This document shows positions 29,114-36,581 of a stretch of 64,000 nucleotides of DNA, in pieces. The translations under genes and the position numbers were made by a program. Source of the stretch: Clostridia bacterium (GTDB lineage: Bacteria > Bacillota > Clostridia > Oscillospirales > CAG-272). The DNA lies in contig JAFTOG010000013.1 of the NCBI GenBank assembly GCA_017451485.1, positions 64,527 through 128,526 of the forward strand. Reading direction: 5' to 3'. Within the stretch, counting starts at the first letter, position 1. Each line of letters opens with the position of its first letter. The notes under the pieces were generated by a model. That model saw nothing but the letters and a program-made list of their open reading frames with translations. It was not told where the DNA came from and did not search any database.

Positions 29114-29144
29114 GAAAAAACTCGGCATAAGCCGAGTTTTTTAT
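29114..29144 (-). terminator. Rho-independent terminator of infC-rpmI-rplT
   Basis: Minus-strand stem ACTCGGC/GCCGAGT (29131-29137 and 29120-29126) with a 4-nt loop and a following T6 run. It starts 7 bp after the rplT stop. Confidence 0.9.
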
Positions 29145-29150
29145 TTTAAA

Positions 29151-29504
29151 TTAAAGAGCTGCCTTAGCCTTTTCTACAATAGCAGCAAAAGCTTCCTTAT
29201 CGGAAACAGCAAGCTCTGCAAGCATCTTTCTGTTGAGGTCGATACCAGCAAGCTTGAGACCGTGCATAAGCTTGGAGTAATTGATACCACATACCTTAGC
29301 CTGTGCAGAAATTCTTGTAATCCAAAGAGAGCGGAAATCTCTCTTCTTCATCTTTCGGCCTGCAAATGCATAGTTGCCACTCTTCATAACAGCCTGCTTA
29401 GCCATCTTGAAGTGTCTGCTCTTAGCACCCCAGTATCCCTTTGCCATCTTTAATATTTTATTTCTTCTCTTACGAGTCATCATTGCGCCTTTAACTCTAG
29501 CCAT
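29151..29504 (-). CDS. rplT: Large ribosomal subunit protein bL20
   Basis: Basic 117-residue 23S rRNA-binding protein needed early in 50S assembly. The N-terminus [19 protein letters not shown] and the core [17 protein letters not shown] are diagnostic. In Firmicutes L20 represses its own operon through the infC leader. AAGGAGG precedes the ATG. Last gene of infC-rpmI-rplT. Confidence 0.98.
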   Translation of the reverse strand: MARVKGAMMTRKRRNKILKMAKGYWGAKSRHFKMAKQAVMKSGNYAFAGRKMKKRDFRSLWITRISAQAKVCGINYSKLMHGLKLAGIDLNRKMLAELAVSDKEAFAAIVEKAKAAL

Positions 29505-29539
29505 TTTTCAAAATCCTCCTTAACTAATTTAGCACAGAC

Positions 29540-29734
29540 TTATTTATTAATAAGCTTTTTGATTGTGGGAGCCATGCTCTCGCTCAAATAAGAACCGGAA
29601 CGAAGGTTTCTCTTACGCTTTGCAGTCTTAAGACCGAGATTATGACGATGCTGTGAATGGAACATTTTTACTTTGCCTGTGCCGGTCAAAGAAAATCTTT
29701 TGCTTGATGCCTTATGTGTTTTGATCTTTCCCAT
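29540..29734 (-). CDS. rpmI: Large ribosomal subunit protein bL35
   Basis: Small basic 50S protein, 64 residues. It starts MGKIKTHKASSKRFSLTGTG and has the lysine/arginine-rich middle HRHNLGLKTAKRKRNLR typical of L35. AAAGGA precedes the ATG. Between infC and rplT as in most bacteria. Confidence 0.97.
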   Translation of the reverse strand: MGKIKTHKASSKRFSLTGTGKVKMFHSQHRHNLGLKTAKRKRNLRSGSYLSESMAPTIKKLINK

Positions 29735-29774
29735 GATATTTTTTCCTTTCAGTACTTAATATACAATGTTAAAA

Positions 29775-30290
29775 TTATTTTTTAATGGGTGAAATAATAA
29801 CACTCATCTTTCTACCATCGAGTGCAGGTGCCTTATCAATAGAACCATACTCAGAGCATGTTTCAACGAATTTACCGATGAGTTCAACACCAACATCAGT
29901 ATGAGCCATCTCTCTTCCTCTAAAGGAAATTACAACTCTTACCTTGTCTCCACCCTTTAAGAAACGGATTGCATTATTTGCCTTTGTATTGAAGTCGTGT
30001 GTATCAATTCTACAAGAAAGCTGAACCTCTTTTACTTCTATTGTCTGTTGCTTTTTCTTAGCTTCTTTTTCTTTCTTGTCTCTTTCGTAACGATACTTTC
30101 CGTAATCCATAATACGGCATACGGGAGGAACCGCTGTGGGAGCAATAAGTACAAGGTCGAGTCCCATAGTATATGCTTTATCCAAAGCAGCAGATGAGGA
30201 CATTACGCCAAGCTGTTCTCCACTATCGGAAACAACTCTGACTTCCTTTAACTTAATTTCTTCATTGATAGACAATTCTTTCGTGCTAAT
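29775..30290 (-). CDS. infC: Translation initiation factor IF-3 (ATT start codon)
   Basis: IF-3 discriminates against non-canonical initiation and keeps 30S and 50S apart. The N-terminal domain begins STKELSINEEIKLKEVRVV, contains DSGEQLGVM, and the lysine-rich linker (KYRYERDKKEKEAKKKQQ) leads to the C-terminal domain with GDKVRVVISFRGREMAH. The longest frame begins at an ATG (30305), but that ATG overlaps the GGAGGTG sequence at 30298-30303. With a 6-nt spacing to ATT at 30288-30290, the real start is most likely ATT, giving 171 residues. A rare start in infC is known from E. coli and Bacillus, where IF-3 autoregulates its own initiation. A structured leader precedes it. Confidence 0.93.
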   Translation of the reverse strand: MSTKELSINEEIKLKEVRVVSDSGEQLGVMSSSAALDKAYTMGLDLVLIAPTAVPPVCRIMDYGKYRYERDKKEKEAKKKQQTIEVKEVQLSCRIDTHDFNTKANNAIRFLKGGDKVRVVISFRGREMAHTDVGVELIGKFVETCSEYGSIDKAPALDGRKMSVIISPIKK

Positions 30291-30305
30291 ATTATGCACC
30301 TCCAT

Positions 30306-30452
30306 TTAATCTTATTAAAAAATAAAAATAGTGCGAAAGAAACATTTTCTCCGCACACAATAAGATACATTCATAGTACTGAATGTATATACCTATTAAC
30401 CACAATCTACCTATGTAATTGGGTGAGAACGGAGAGTTCTACTTCTTTTTGC
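30306..30452 (-). promoter_or_regulatory. infC leader RNA, candidate L20-type autoregulatory attenuator
   Basis: About 160 nt of leader between the promoter and infC. On the minus strand it holds a small AGAAC/GTTCT hairpin (30426-30440), a 9-bp hairpin (30365-30388), then a terminator-like stem GTGCG...CGCAC (30331-30356) followed by a T-rich tract (30317-30330). Firmicutes infC-rpmI-rplT operons are controlled by L20 binding such a leader and causing termination. The assignment is by position and hairpin order; sequence identity to the known motif was not tested. Confidence 0.7.
30317..30356 (-). terminator. Intrinsic terminator-like stem in the infC leader
   Basis: Minus strand: GTGCG, bulge, AGAAA, ATG loop, TTTCT, CGCAC, then TATTTTTATTTTTT. 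It lies upstream of the gene, so it is best read as a conditional attenuator rather than a simple stop signal. Confidence 0.7.
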
Positions 30453-30458
30453 TACGCT

Positions 30459-30487
30459 ATTATAACATAGTGTTTTCTCTTTGTCAA
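30459..30487 (-). promoter_or_regulatory. Perfect-consensus sigma-A promoter of infC operon
   Basis: Minus-strand TTGACA (30482-30487), 17-bp spacer, TATAAT (30459-30464). One of two exact-consensus promoters in the window, the other being rpsU. Confidence 0.92.
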
Positions 30488-30520
30488 GTGTTTTTTTACA
30501 TTTTTCTGATTTTTATAGAG

Positions 30521-30554
30521 CCAAACACACGCAAGAAATTTTGCGTGTGTTTGG
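30521..30554 (-). other. Strong hairpin after the GH3 gene, no T-tract
   Basis: A perfect 14-bp inverted repeat (CCAAACACACGCAA at 30521-30534 and its complement at 30541-30554) with a 6-nt loop, 14 bp after the GH3 stop. The following minus-strand bases are not T-rich, so it is not a standard terminator, although it separates the GH3 gene from the infC promoter. Confidence 0.75.
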
Positions 30555-30567
30555 TCAATAATCTCAT

Positions 30568-32949
30568 TTATTTTCTATTCTTGATTACAAAGTTACTTTT
30601 TAGTACTGTTCTGAGAATACGGACAGCACATGCCTGTGCATCAGCTTTGGGAAGTGTTCCGTCTATAAGACCGTCAAGTATTTTTTGTCTATGACATCCG
30701 GGCATTATAAGATCATTACCTGCTACAGGATGTTCTTTGGGAACAGCAGCATTATTCCAGTCTGTCATAACCATACCGTCAAATCCCCATTCACCTCTCA
30801 AAATACCGTTAAGTAAATCAAAATTAGTTGCTGCAAACTGACCGTTTATCTTGTTGTATGCTGTCATTATTGCAAGAGGTGCACTTTCGGTAACTGCTAT
30901 CTTAAATGGCTTGAGATATATTTCACGAAGAGCTCTTTCACTTACTCGGCTATCTGAAATTCCTCTTTCATATTCCATGTTATTACAAGCATAATGCTTT
31001 ACTGTAGTATATCTTCCTGTGGGATCACCATTCTCATCATATTGTACACCGAAGGTAATATATGCACCTATGTTACCTGCAAGTAAGGGATCCTCGGACA
31101 TATATTCAAAATTTCTGCCGTTTAATGGATTTCTGTGAATATTAACACCCGGAGCAAGCCAGCCCTCTATATCAGCCACCTCCAGATCATTCCTTACACA
31201 TTCACCAAGTCGATATGCTGCATCAAGATCCCAGGAGTTAGCAAGACAGGTTCCTGATGGATACGATACCATCTCCTTTGCCATATCGGTATCATCGCTT
31301 TCGGGAGTGTTGAATATAGCAAGACGAACACCGGAAGGACCGTCTGCACATGCGTTTGTGGGTATCTTATATTTATCGCTGGTCCACATTTCTCCGGCGG
31401 CACCCTTTACCTTGATAGACATACTACCAACATTTGCATTAGCATCGGAGCCACTATAAATTACACCGTTAAGAATGCAGGAAAGCTCTTCGTCACTGAA
31501 CTGAGCAACAACATCCTCGATATCTGCTTTTCCATCATACACATCCTCAAGTGTGTAAAGCTTGCCGTCATTTTTAGGAACAAGAAGCTTGGGCTTGGCA
31601 TCCTCATATCTTGTGCAAACCTCTGCTTTCACACTATCGCAATCAATTGTAAACACCTGTGCCTTCTCTATTTCCTTTTGCTCTCCACTGTATGTATAAG
31701 GTGTATATCCCTTCTTGCTGATAAGATTAAGTGTGCCATCAGCAGGAGAAAGTCTGTTGCATGTTTTAACGCAAATAATTTCCTTTTCAATCTCAATTAC
31801 AAAAGCAACCTTAGTATTTCTGGAGGAATTACCGTATCTCACCACATACTTACCGGGCTCAAGTATAAACATCGCCCTTTCCTCATCGTATGATGCCATA
31901 TCCGCAAGATCAAAGGAAAGTATAAGCTCCTCATTTTCACCGGGCTCAAGGCAGTCTGTCTTAGCATATGTACAAAGATCCTGATATGCTTTTTCAAGCT
32001 TACCGTCGGGACAGGAAACATAGCACTGTACTACTTCCTTACCGGCTACCTTTCCTGTATTAGTTACCTCAACGCAAAAATCAACCAATGTTCCGTCAAC
32101 ATCGATATCATATGCCTTCATCTTGAAGCTTGTATAAGAGAGACCAAAGCCAAAGGGATATCTGGGTTCAACACCGAAAGTATCAAAATATCGATAACCG
32201 ACATAAATTCCTTCGTTATATGGTATTACAGTTGTATCTACACCCTCACAGGTGGGGTAATCCTCATATTTCTTTGCCCATGTAGTAGAAAGTCTACCAC
32301 TGGGACAAGTCCTACCGCTTACAATGTCTGCAACAGCATTACCAAACTGTTCTCCACAAAGAGAAACATCAAGGATAGAATCAATATTCAAGCCTTCGAT
32401 AGATGTAAGATCCATAACGCCACAGACATTAAGGAGCAATACAGTATGCTCAAACGCATCAGAGACCTTTTTAATAAGCTCTACTTCCTGGGAATGAAGC
32501 TTATGAAAGCCCTCCTCATTCTTAAGGTCATCACTTTCACCACTGCATCTACCGATAGTTACAATGGCAACATTGGAGGATTTTGAAGCTTCATCAATCT
32601 CTTCATCGGATATTTCAAATTCATTGAATCTGTATACCCACTTGAACCAATCTCTGTTTACTCCTCTGTATTCGCTGTCATGAGCCTCTGCCCACTTGAT
32701 TGCAATCTTCCTTACATTAGAGTTAAGCTTATAGCCTGCATTCTCCAAGCCCTGGAAAATCTGTACAGTAGGCTGAGCCATCATATCACCTGAACCCCAT
32801 CCCATTCTGAAGCATCTATAGGATGTAATACCAAAAAGAGCTATCTCCTTATCTAAGGGTATAGGAAGTGTTGCATTTTCATTTTTCAAAAGAACCATTC
32901 CGTCTGCCGCTGCGTTACGGGCAAAATTTACCTTTTCCTGTCTTAACAT
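30568..32949 (-). CDS. GH3 beta-glucosidase with inverted domain order
   Basis: Glycoside hydrolase family 3, 793 residues. Domains are in reversed order: the (alpha/beta)6 sandwich domain comes first (ADGMVLLKNENATLPI near residues 15-30), then a fibronectin III-like domain (FGLSYTSFK, VTNTGKVAGKEVVQCYV, about 265-350), and the TIM-barrel domain last. The barrel shows DGPSGVR, APGVNIHRNPLNGRNFEYMS, KHYACNN and the nucleophile motif GFDGMVMTDW (Asp730). No signal peptide, so probably cytoplasmic and acting on imported beta-glucosides. This order is known from Ruminococcus albus and Butyrivibrio enzymes. It has its own promoter. Exact substrate not assignable. Confidence 0.93.
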   Translation of the reverse strand: MLRQEKVNFARNAAADGMVLLKNENATLPIPLDKEIALFGITSYRCFRMGWGSGDMMAQPTVQIFQGLENAGYKLNSNVRKIAIKWAEAHDSEYRGVNRDWFKWVYRFNEFEISDEEIDEASKSSNVAIVTIGRCSGESDDLKNEEGFHKLHSQEVELIKKVSDAFEHTVLLLNVCGVMDLTSIEGLNIDSILDVSLCGEQFGNAVADIVSGRTCPSGRLSTTWAKKYEDYPTCEGVDTTVIPYNEGIYVGYRYFDTFGVEPRYPFGFGLSYTSFKMKAYDIDVDGTLVDFCVEVTNTGKVAGKEVVQCYVSCPDGKLEKAYQDLCTYAKTDCLEPGENEELILSFDLADMASYDEERAMFILEPGKYVVRYGNSSRNTKVAFVIEIEKEIICVKTCNRLSPADGTLNLISKKGYTPYTYSGEQKEIEKAQVFTIDCDSVKAEVCTRYEDAKPKLLVPKNDGKLYTLEDVYDGKADIEDVVAQFSDEELSCILNGVIYSGSDANANVGSMSIKVKGAAGEMWTSDKYKIPTNACADGPSGVRLAIFNTPESDDTDMAKEMVSYPSGTCLANSWDLDAAYRLGECVRNDLEVADIEGWLAPGVNIHRNPLNGRNFEYMSEDPLLAGNIGAYITFGVQYDENGDPTGRYTTVKHYACNNMEYERGISDSRVSERALREIYLKPFKIAVTESAPLAIMTAYNKINGQFAATNFDLLNGILRGEWGFDGMVMTDWNNAAVPKEHPVAGNDLIMPGCHRQKILDGLIDGTLPKADAQACAVRILRTVLKSNFVIKNRK

Positions 32950-32985
32950 ATTAAGTTACTCCTAACATGAATTTTTTCTTATTTA

Positions 32986-33014
32986 ATTTTATCATAAGAA
33001 ATAAAAATAGTCAA
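32986..33014 (-). promoter_or_regulatory. Promoter for the GH3 gene
   Basis: Minus-strand TTGACT (33009-33014), 17-bp spacer, TAAAAT (32986-32991). It abuts the T-tract of the glnS terminator; the ATG follows about 36 bp later with a TAGGAG site. Confidence 0.72.
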
Positions 33015-33043
33015 TAAAAAACAGGGATTTCGCCCTGTTTTTT
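33013..33043 (-). terminator. Rho-independent terminator of gltX-glnS
   Basis: Minus-strand stem ACAGGG/CCCTGT (33033-33038 and 33021-33026) extended by A/T pairs and followed by TTTTTTATT, just after the glnS stop. Confidence 0.88.
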
Positions 33044-33049
33044 ACCGAT

Positions 33050-34702
33050 TTATTTTTTAGGATAGCTGTCCTTAAGTCCAACGATTCTGTTAAATGTATT
33101 TTCATATTTGGAATCCTTGCAGTAATAACCGTTACGCACAAACTGATATTTCTCTCCCTTGGGAGCATCTGCAACAGATTTTTCAACAAGTGCCTTTTCA
33201 ACCTTAATAAGTGAATTGGGGTTAAGATAGTCATTGTATGTCTTATCATCGGGAATATCGGAAAGGTTTTCGATAGTAAAGAGCTTATCGTAAAGCATAA
33301 GATCAACCTCTTTAGCATTTCCTGCACTTATCCAATGGATAGTTCCCTTAACCTTTCTTCCATCAACGGGGTTTCCATTTCCGGATTCAAGATCTGCTGT
33401 ACAGTGAATTTCTACTACTTTACCGTTTTCATCCTTTATTATTTCATTACACTTAACAATGTAAGCACCCATAAGACGGACCTCTCCATTCGGCTTCATT
33501 CTGAAGAACTTAGGAGGAGGTACCTCTTCAAAGTCACTCCTGTCAATAAATACCTCACGGGTAAACATAAGGTCTCTTGTACCGGAATTTTCATCATTAG
33601 GATTATTGGATACAGGGAAAAATTCAACCCTACCCTCTTCATAGTTAGTGATAATTACCTTTACAGGATCAGTAACGCAGATTCTTCTCTGTACTGTCAT
33701 GTTAAGCTCTTCACGGATACAGTGCTCAAGAAGCTCAATATCTACTATGCTGTACGCCTTCGCAACTCCTGCACGGCTTACAAAATCAATAATTGATTCC
33801 GGAGTATATCCTCTTCTTCTAAGTCCACAAAGTGTGGGCATTCTCGGGTCATCCCAACCGTCAACAAGTCCGTTTTCCACAAGGTAACGAAGGTATCTCT
33901 TACTCATTACAGTATAAGTAACATTAAGCCTTGCAAACTCTCTCTGCTTAGGCTTCTTTTCAAAACCTATATTATCAACCACCCACTCATAAAGGGGTCT
34001 GTGATTTTCAAACTCAAGTGAGCATAGAGAGTGTGTAATACCCTCAAGTGCATCCTGAATAGGATGTGCATAGTCATAAAGCGGATATATGCACCATTTA
34101 TCTCCCTGACGGTGATGATGTGCTCTTAATATTCTATAAATTGCTGGATCCCTCATATTGATGTTTGAAGATGCCATATCGATTTTTGCACGAAGAGTTT
34201 TAGAGCCATCGGGAAATTCTCCATTCTTCATTCTTTCAAAGAGATCAAGATTTTCCTCAATGCTTCTATCTCTGTAAGGGCTATTTTTACCGGGCTCGGT
34301 CAATGTACCACGGTACTCTTTAAGCTCCTCTGCACTAAGATCACATACATAAGCCTTGCCATCCTTAATGAGCTTTACCGCATATTCATAGCACTTATCA
34401 AAATAGTCAGAGCCATAGAAAACGCCGCCTGTAGGTGTAGCACCAAGCCAGTTAAGATCCTCATAAATACTGTTTACATATTCCGTATCCTCTTTTGAAG
34501 GATTGGTATCATCATATCTTAAATTAAAATTTCCACCGTACTTCTTTGCGGTCTGGGAGTTAATCCAGATAGCCTTTGCACTACCGATATGCAAATATCC
34601 ATTAGGCTCAGGAGGAAATCTTGTGTGAATTTTATCGCTAAAGCCATTTGCAATATCCTCATCAATAATGTCATGTATAAAATTAGAGCTCATTTCTTCC
34701 AT
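33050..34702 (-). CDS. glnS: Glutamine--tRNA ligase
   Basis: Class I synthetase that charges tRNA-Gln directly, 550 residues. The N-terminus has FPPEPNGYLHIGSAKAIWIN (HIGH motif near residues 37-40), and the KMSKS equivalent is VMSKR near residue 270. The two-barrel anticodon-binding domain fills the C-terminal half. Most Firmicutes lack this enzyme and use GatCAB transamidation; GlnRS is patchy and transfer-derived in Clostridia. It begins 12 bp after gltX, and AGAGG precedes the ATG. Confidence 0.95.
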   Translation of the reverse strand: MEEMSSNFIHDIIDEDIANGFSDKIHTRFPPEPNGYLHIGSAKAIWINSQTAKKYGGNFNLRYDDTNPSKEDTEYVNSIYEDLNWLGATPTGGVFYGSDYFDKCYEYAVKLIKDGKAYVCDLSAEELKEYRGTLTEPGKNSPYRDRSIEENLDLFERMKNGEFPDGSKTLRAKIDMASSNINMRDPAIYRILRAHHHRQGDKWCIYPLYDYAHPIQDALEGITHSLCSLEFENHRPLYEWVVDNIGFEKKPKQREFARLNVTYTVMSKRYLRYLVENGLVDGWDDPRMPTLCGLRRRGYTPESIIDFVSRAGVAKAYSIVDIELLEHCIREELNMTVQRRICVTDPVKVIITNYEEGRVEFFPVSNNPNDENSGTRDLMFTREVFIDRSDFEEVPPPKFFRMKPNGEVRLMGAYIVKCNEIIKDENGKVVEIHCTADLESGNGNPVDGRKVKGTIHWISAGNAKEVDLMLYDKLFTIENLSDIPDDKTYNDYLNPNSLIKVEKALVEKSVADAPKGEKYQFVRNGYYCKDSKYENTFNRIVGLKDSYPKK

Positions 34703-34714
34703 TAAATTTACCTC

Positions 34715-36400
34715 TCAAAGTGAATTTATCATCTTTTCTATTCTTGCAATAATTCTGTCGTATCCGAGTATCTGCATTACGCTGTACATATCAGGAGAGT
34801 TTTCCTTACCTGTAACAGCAATTCTAATAAACATGCTGATATCGGACACATTTCCTCTAAAAGCATCGGGATTTTCTTTATATGCCCTCATATCTGAAGC
34901 GTATCCAAGCATATCGGCAATATCCTTAATTTTATCAAACCAGGTATTCATGTCGTCATGGATATCATATGTCTTTACAAATTCGGATAGTGTCACTTTG
35001 ATATCTTTTCTATCGAATCTCTCAGGATATGAATTTTTTATCTCAAAAAGCTCATCAAAGAAAAAGTCTATATAAGGACGAACATCTCTCCAAACAGAAA
35101 GATCCTTTCTAGGCTTTTTACCACCTCTACCAATAGCGAATATCTTTTTTGTATAGTCGGGATCAGCCGTCATAACACTATAAAGCTCAGTATCGAAATC
35201 CTTAGCCCATTCGCTTGAGAGAGTATAAACCTTATCTGCACTCATTCTGGATATGACATTTTTGGAAACATCATTCAGCTTTGCAAAGTCAAAAAGGCAT
35301 CCTGATGTTGACATTTTTTTGATATTAAACGGGAAATCGGTATATGGCTTATCAGGATTTTGCATATGCCACTCCTCATAGTTTGAATTAAGTAATGTCA
35401 TAACATACTCACAAACAGCATCAGGACAATAACCCATTGATGTATAATCATCCATATTGGCTCCCATGTCTCGTTTAGAGAGCTTCTTTTTGTTTCCGTT
35501 TTCATCTATTCTCATTATCTGAGCAATATGCATATATTTTGGAAGCTTAAAGCCAAGATAAGAGAAAAGCTGAATATGTTTCGCAAGGCTTGGAAGCCAC
35601 TCCTCACCACGAATAACATGAGTTGTGCCCATAAGATGATCATCAACTGCATGTGCAAAATGATAGGTAGGAATTCCATCCGATTTGAGCAGTACAAAAT
35701 CCTCATCATTTTCGGGTATTTCAAGTGTACCCTTTACAAGGTCAGTAAATTTTATTTTTTTGTTGGGATCACAATTCGCAAGTATTCTCAATACAAATGG
35801 GTGTCCCAATTCAAGATGTCTTTCAACCTCTTCAATTGTAAAATTACGCCTTTCTAACATTTCAGCACGCTTTGCTTCCGATTCAGCTTGCCAGTCTGTA
35901 TTCTTTATTTCTTCCTTCTTGTTTACCGCCTGTAACTCATCAAGCTCCTCTTCGGTTGTAAAGCATGGATAAGCCTTTCCCTCGGATACAAGCTGCTTAG
36001 CATACACTTGATAAATGCCACCACGGAGACTCTGTTTATAAGGACCGTAAATACCGTAATCAGAAATGCTACCATTCTCATCCAAAATGGCACCCTCATC
36101 AAAATTTATACCGTATTTTGCAAGAGTTTTTATAAGTCCCTCAGCTGCACCCTCAACCTCACGCTTAGAATCAGTATCTTCAATTCGAAGATAGAATACT
36201 CCACCTGATTGGTGAGCCAATCGTTCTCCAACAGTAGAAGGAAAAAGTCCACCAAAATGAACAAATCCGGTAGGACTTGGAGCAAATCTTGTTACCTTTG
36301 CACCCTCTTTAAGATTTCTTGCAGGATATTTGGACTCGAGCTCATCCCTTGTCATTTTTACATTTGGAAATAATAAATCAGCAAGATAATTGTAATCCAT
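34715..36400 (-). CDS. gltX: Glutamate--tRNA ligase
   Basis: Class I synthetase charging tRNA-Glu, 561 residues, longer than the common 480-500. An N-terminal extension of about 38 residues precedes RFAPSPTGFVHFGG, in which the HIGH position reads HFGG. The KMSKS motif reads KKLSKRD near residue 300. LRIEDTDSKRE and the C-terminal helical anticodon domain are present. GAGGT precedes the ATG. It shares a transcript with glnS, so if glnS is active this GluRS need not misacylate tRNA-Gln. Confidence 0.94.
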   Translation of the reverse strand: MDYNYLADLLFPNVKMTRDELESKYPARNLKEGAKVTRFAPSPTGFVHFGGLFPSTVGERLAHQSGGVFYLRIEDTDSKREVEGAAEGLIKTLAKYGINFDEGAILDENGSISDYGIYGPYKQSLRGGIYQVYAKQLVSEGKAYPCFTTEEELDELQAVNKKEEIKNTDWQAESEAKRAEMLERRNFTIEEVERHLELGHPFVLRILANCDPNKKIKFTDLVKGTLEIPENDEDFVLLKSDGIPTYHFAHAVDDHLMGTTHVIRGEEWLPSLAKHIQLFSYLGFKLPKYMHIAQIMRIDENGNKKKLSKRDMGANMDDYTSMGYCPDAVCEYVMTLLNSNYEEWHMQNPDKPYTDFPFNIKKMSTSGCLFDFAKLNDVSKNVISRMSADKVYTLSSEWAKDFDTELYSVMTADPDYTKKIFAIGRGGKKPRKDLSVWRDVRPYIDFFFDELFEIKNSYPERFDRKDIKVTLSEFVKTYDIHDDMNTWFDKIKDIADMLGYASDMRAYKENPDAFRGNVSDISMFIRIAVTGKENSPDMYSVMQILGYDRIIARIEKMINSL

Positions 36401-36430
36401 AGTTTACCTCAACAAAATAATTATTTATGT

Positions 36431-36460
36431 ATTATATCACATTAAAACTTGAATGTCCAT
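36431..36460 (-). promoter_or_regulatory. Extended -10 promoter for gltX-glnS
   Basis: Minus-strand TATAAT (36431-36436) preceded by TGA, forming an extended -10 element. The -35 is weak: TGGACA with an 18-bp spacer. Confidence 0.55.
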
Positions 36461-36504
36461 ATGAAAATAAATTTTTCCAAAAGAAAAAAACTCAAATGAA
36501 AATA

Positions 36505-36541
36505 AATAGAAAAAGCAAGCCACAAAAAAGAGACTTGCTTT
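36505..36541 (-). terminator. Terminator of the glycogen operon
   Basis: Minus-strand stem AAAGCAAG/CTTGCTTT (36534-36541 and 36512-36519) followed by TTCTATTTATTTT, about 40 bp after the GH13 stop. Confidence 0.78.
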
Positions 36542-36581
36542 ATCTACATTTTGCAAAAAATCATACACAGGGTCGAACATT

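Noticed and set aside
29099-29128. Upstream ATG extending the SpoU methyltransferase by 10 residues
   Set aside because: It lies inside the rplT terminator hairpin, and the internal ATG at 29098 has a good GAGGT site.
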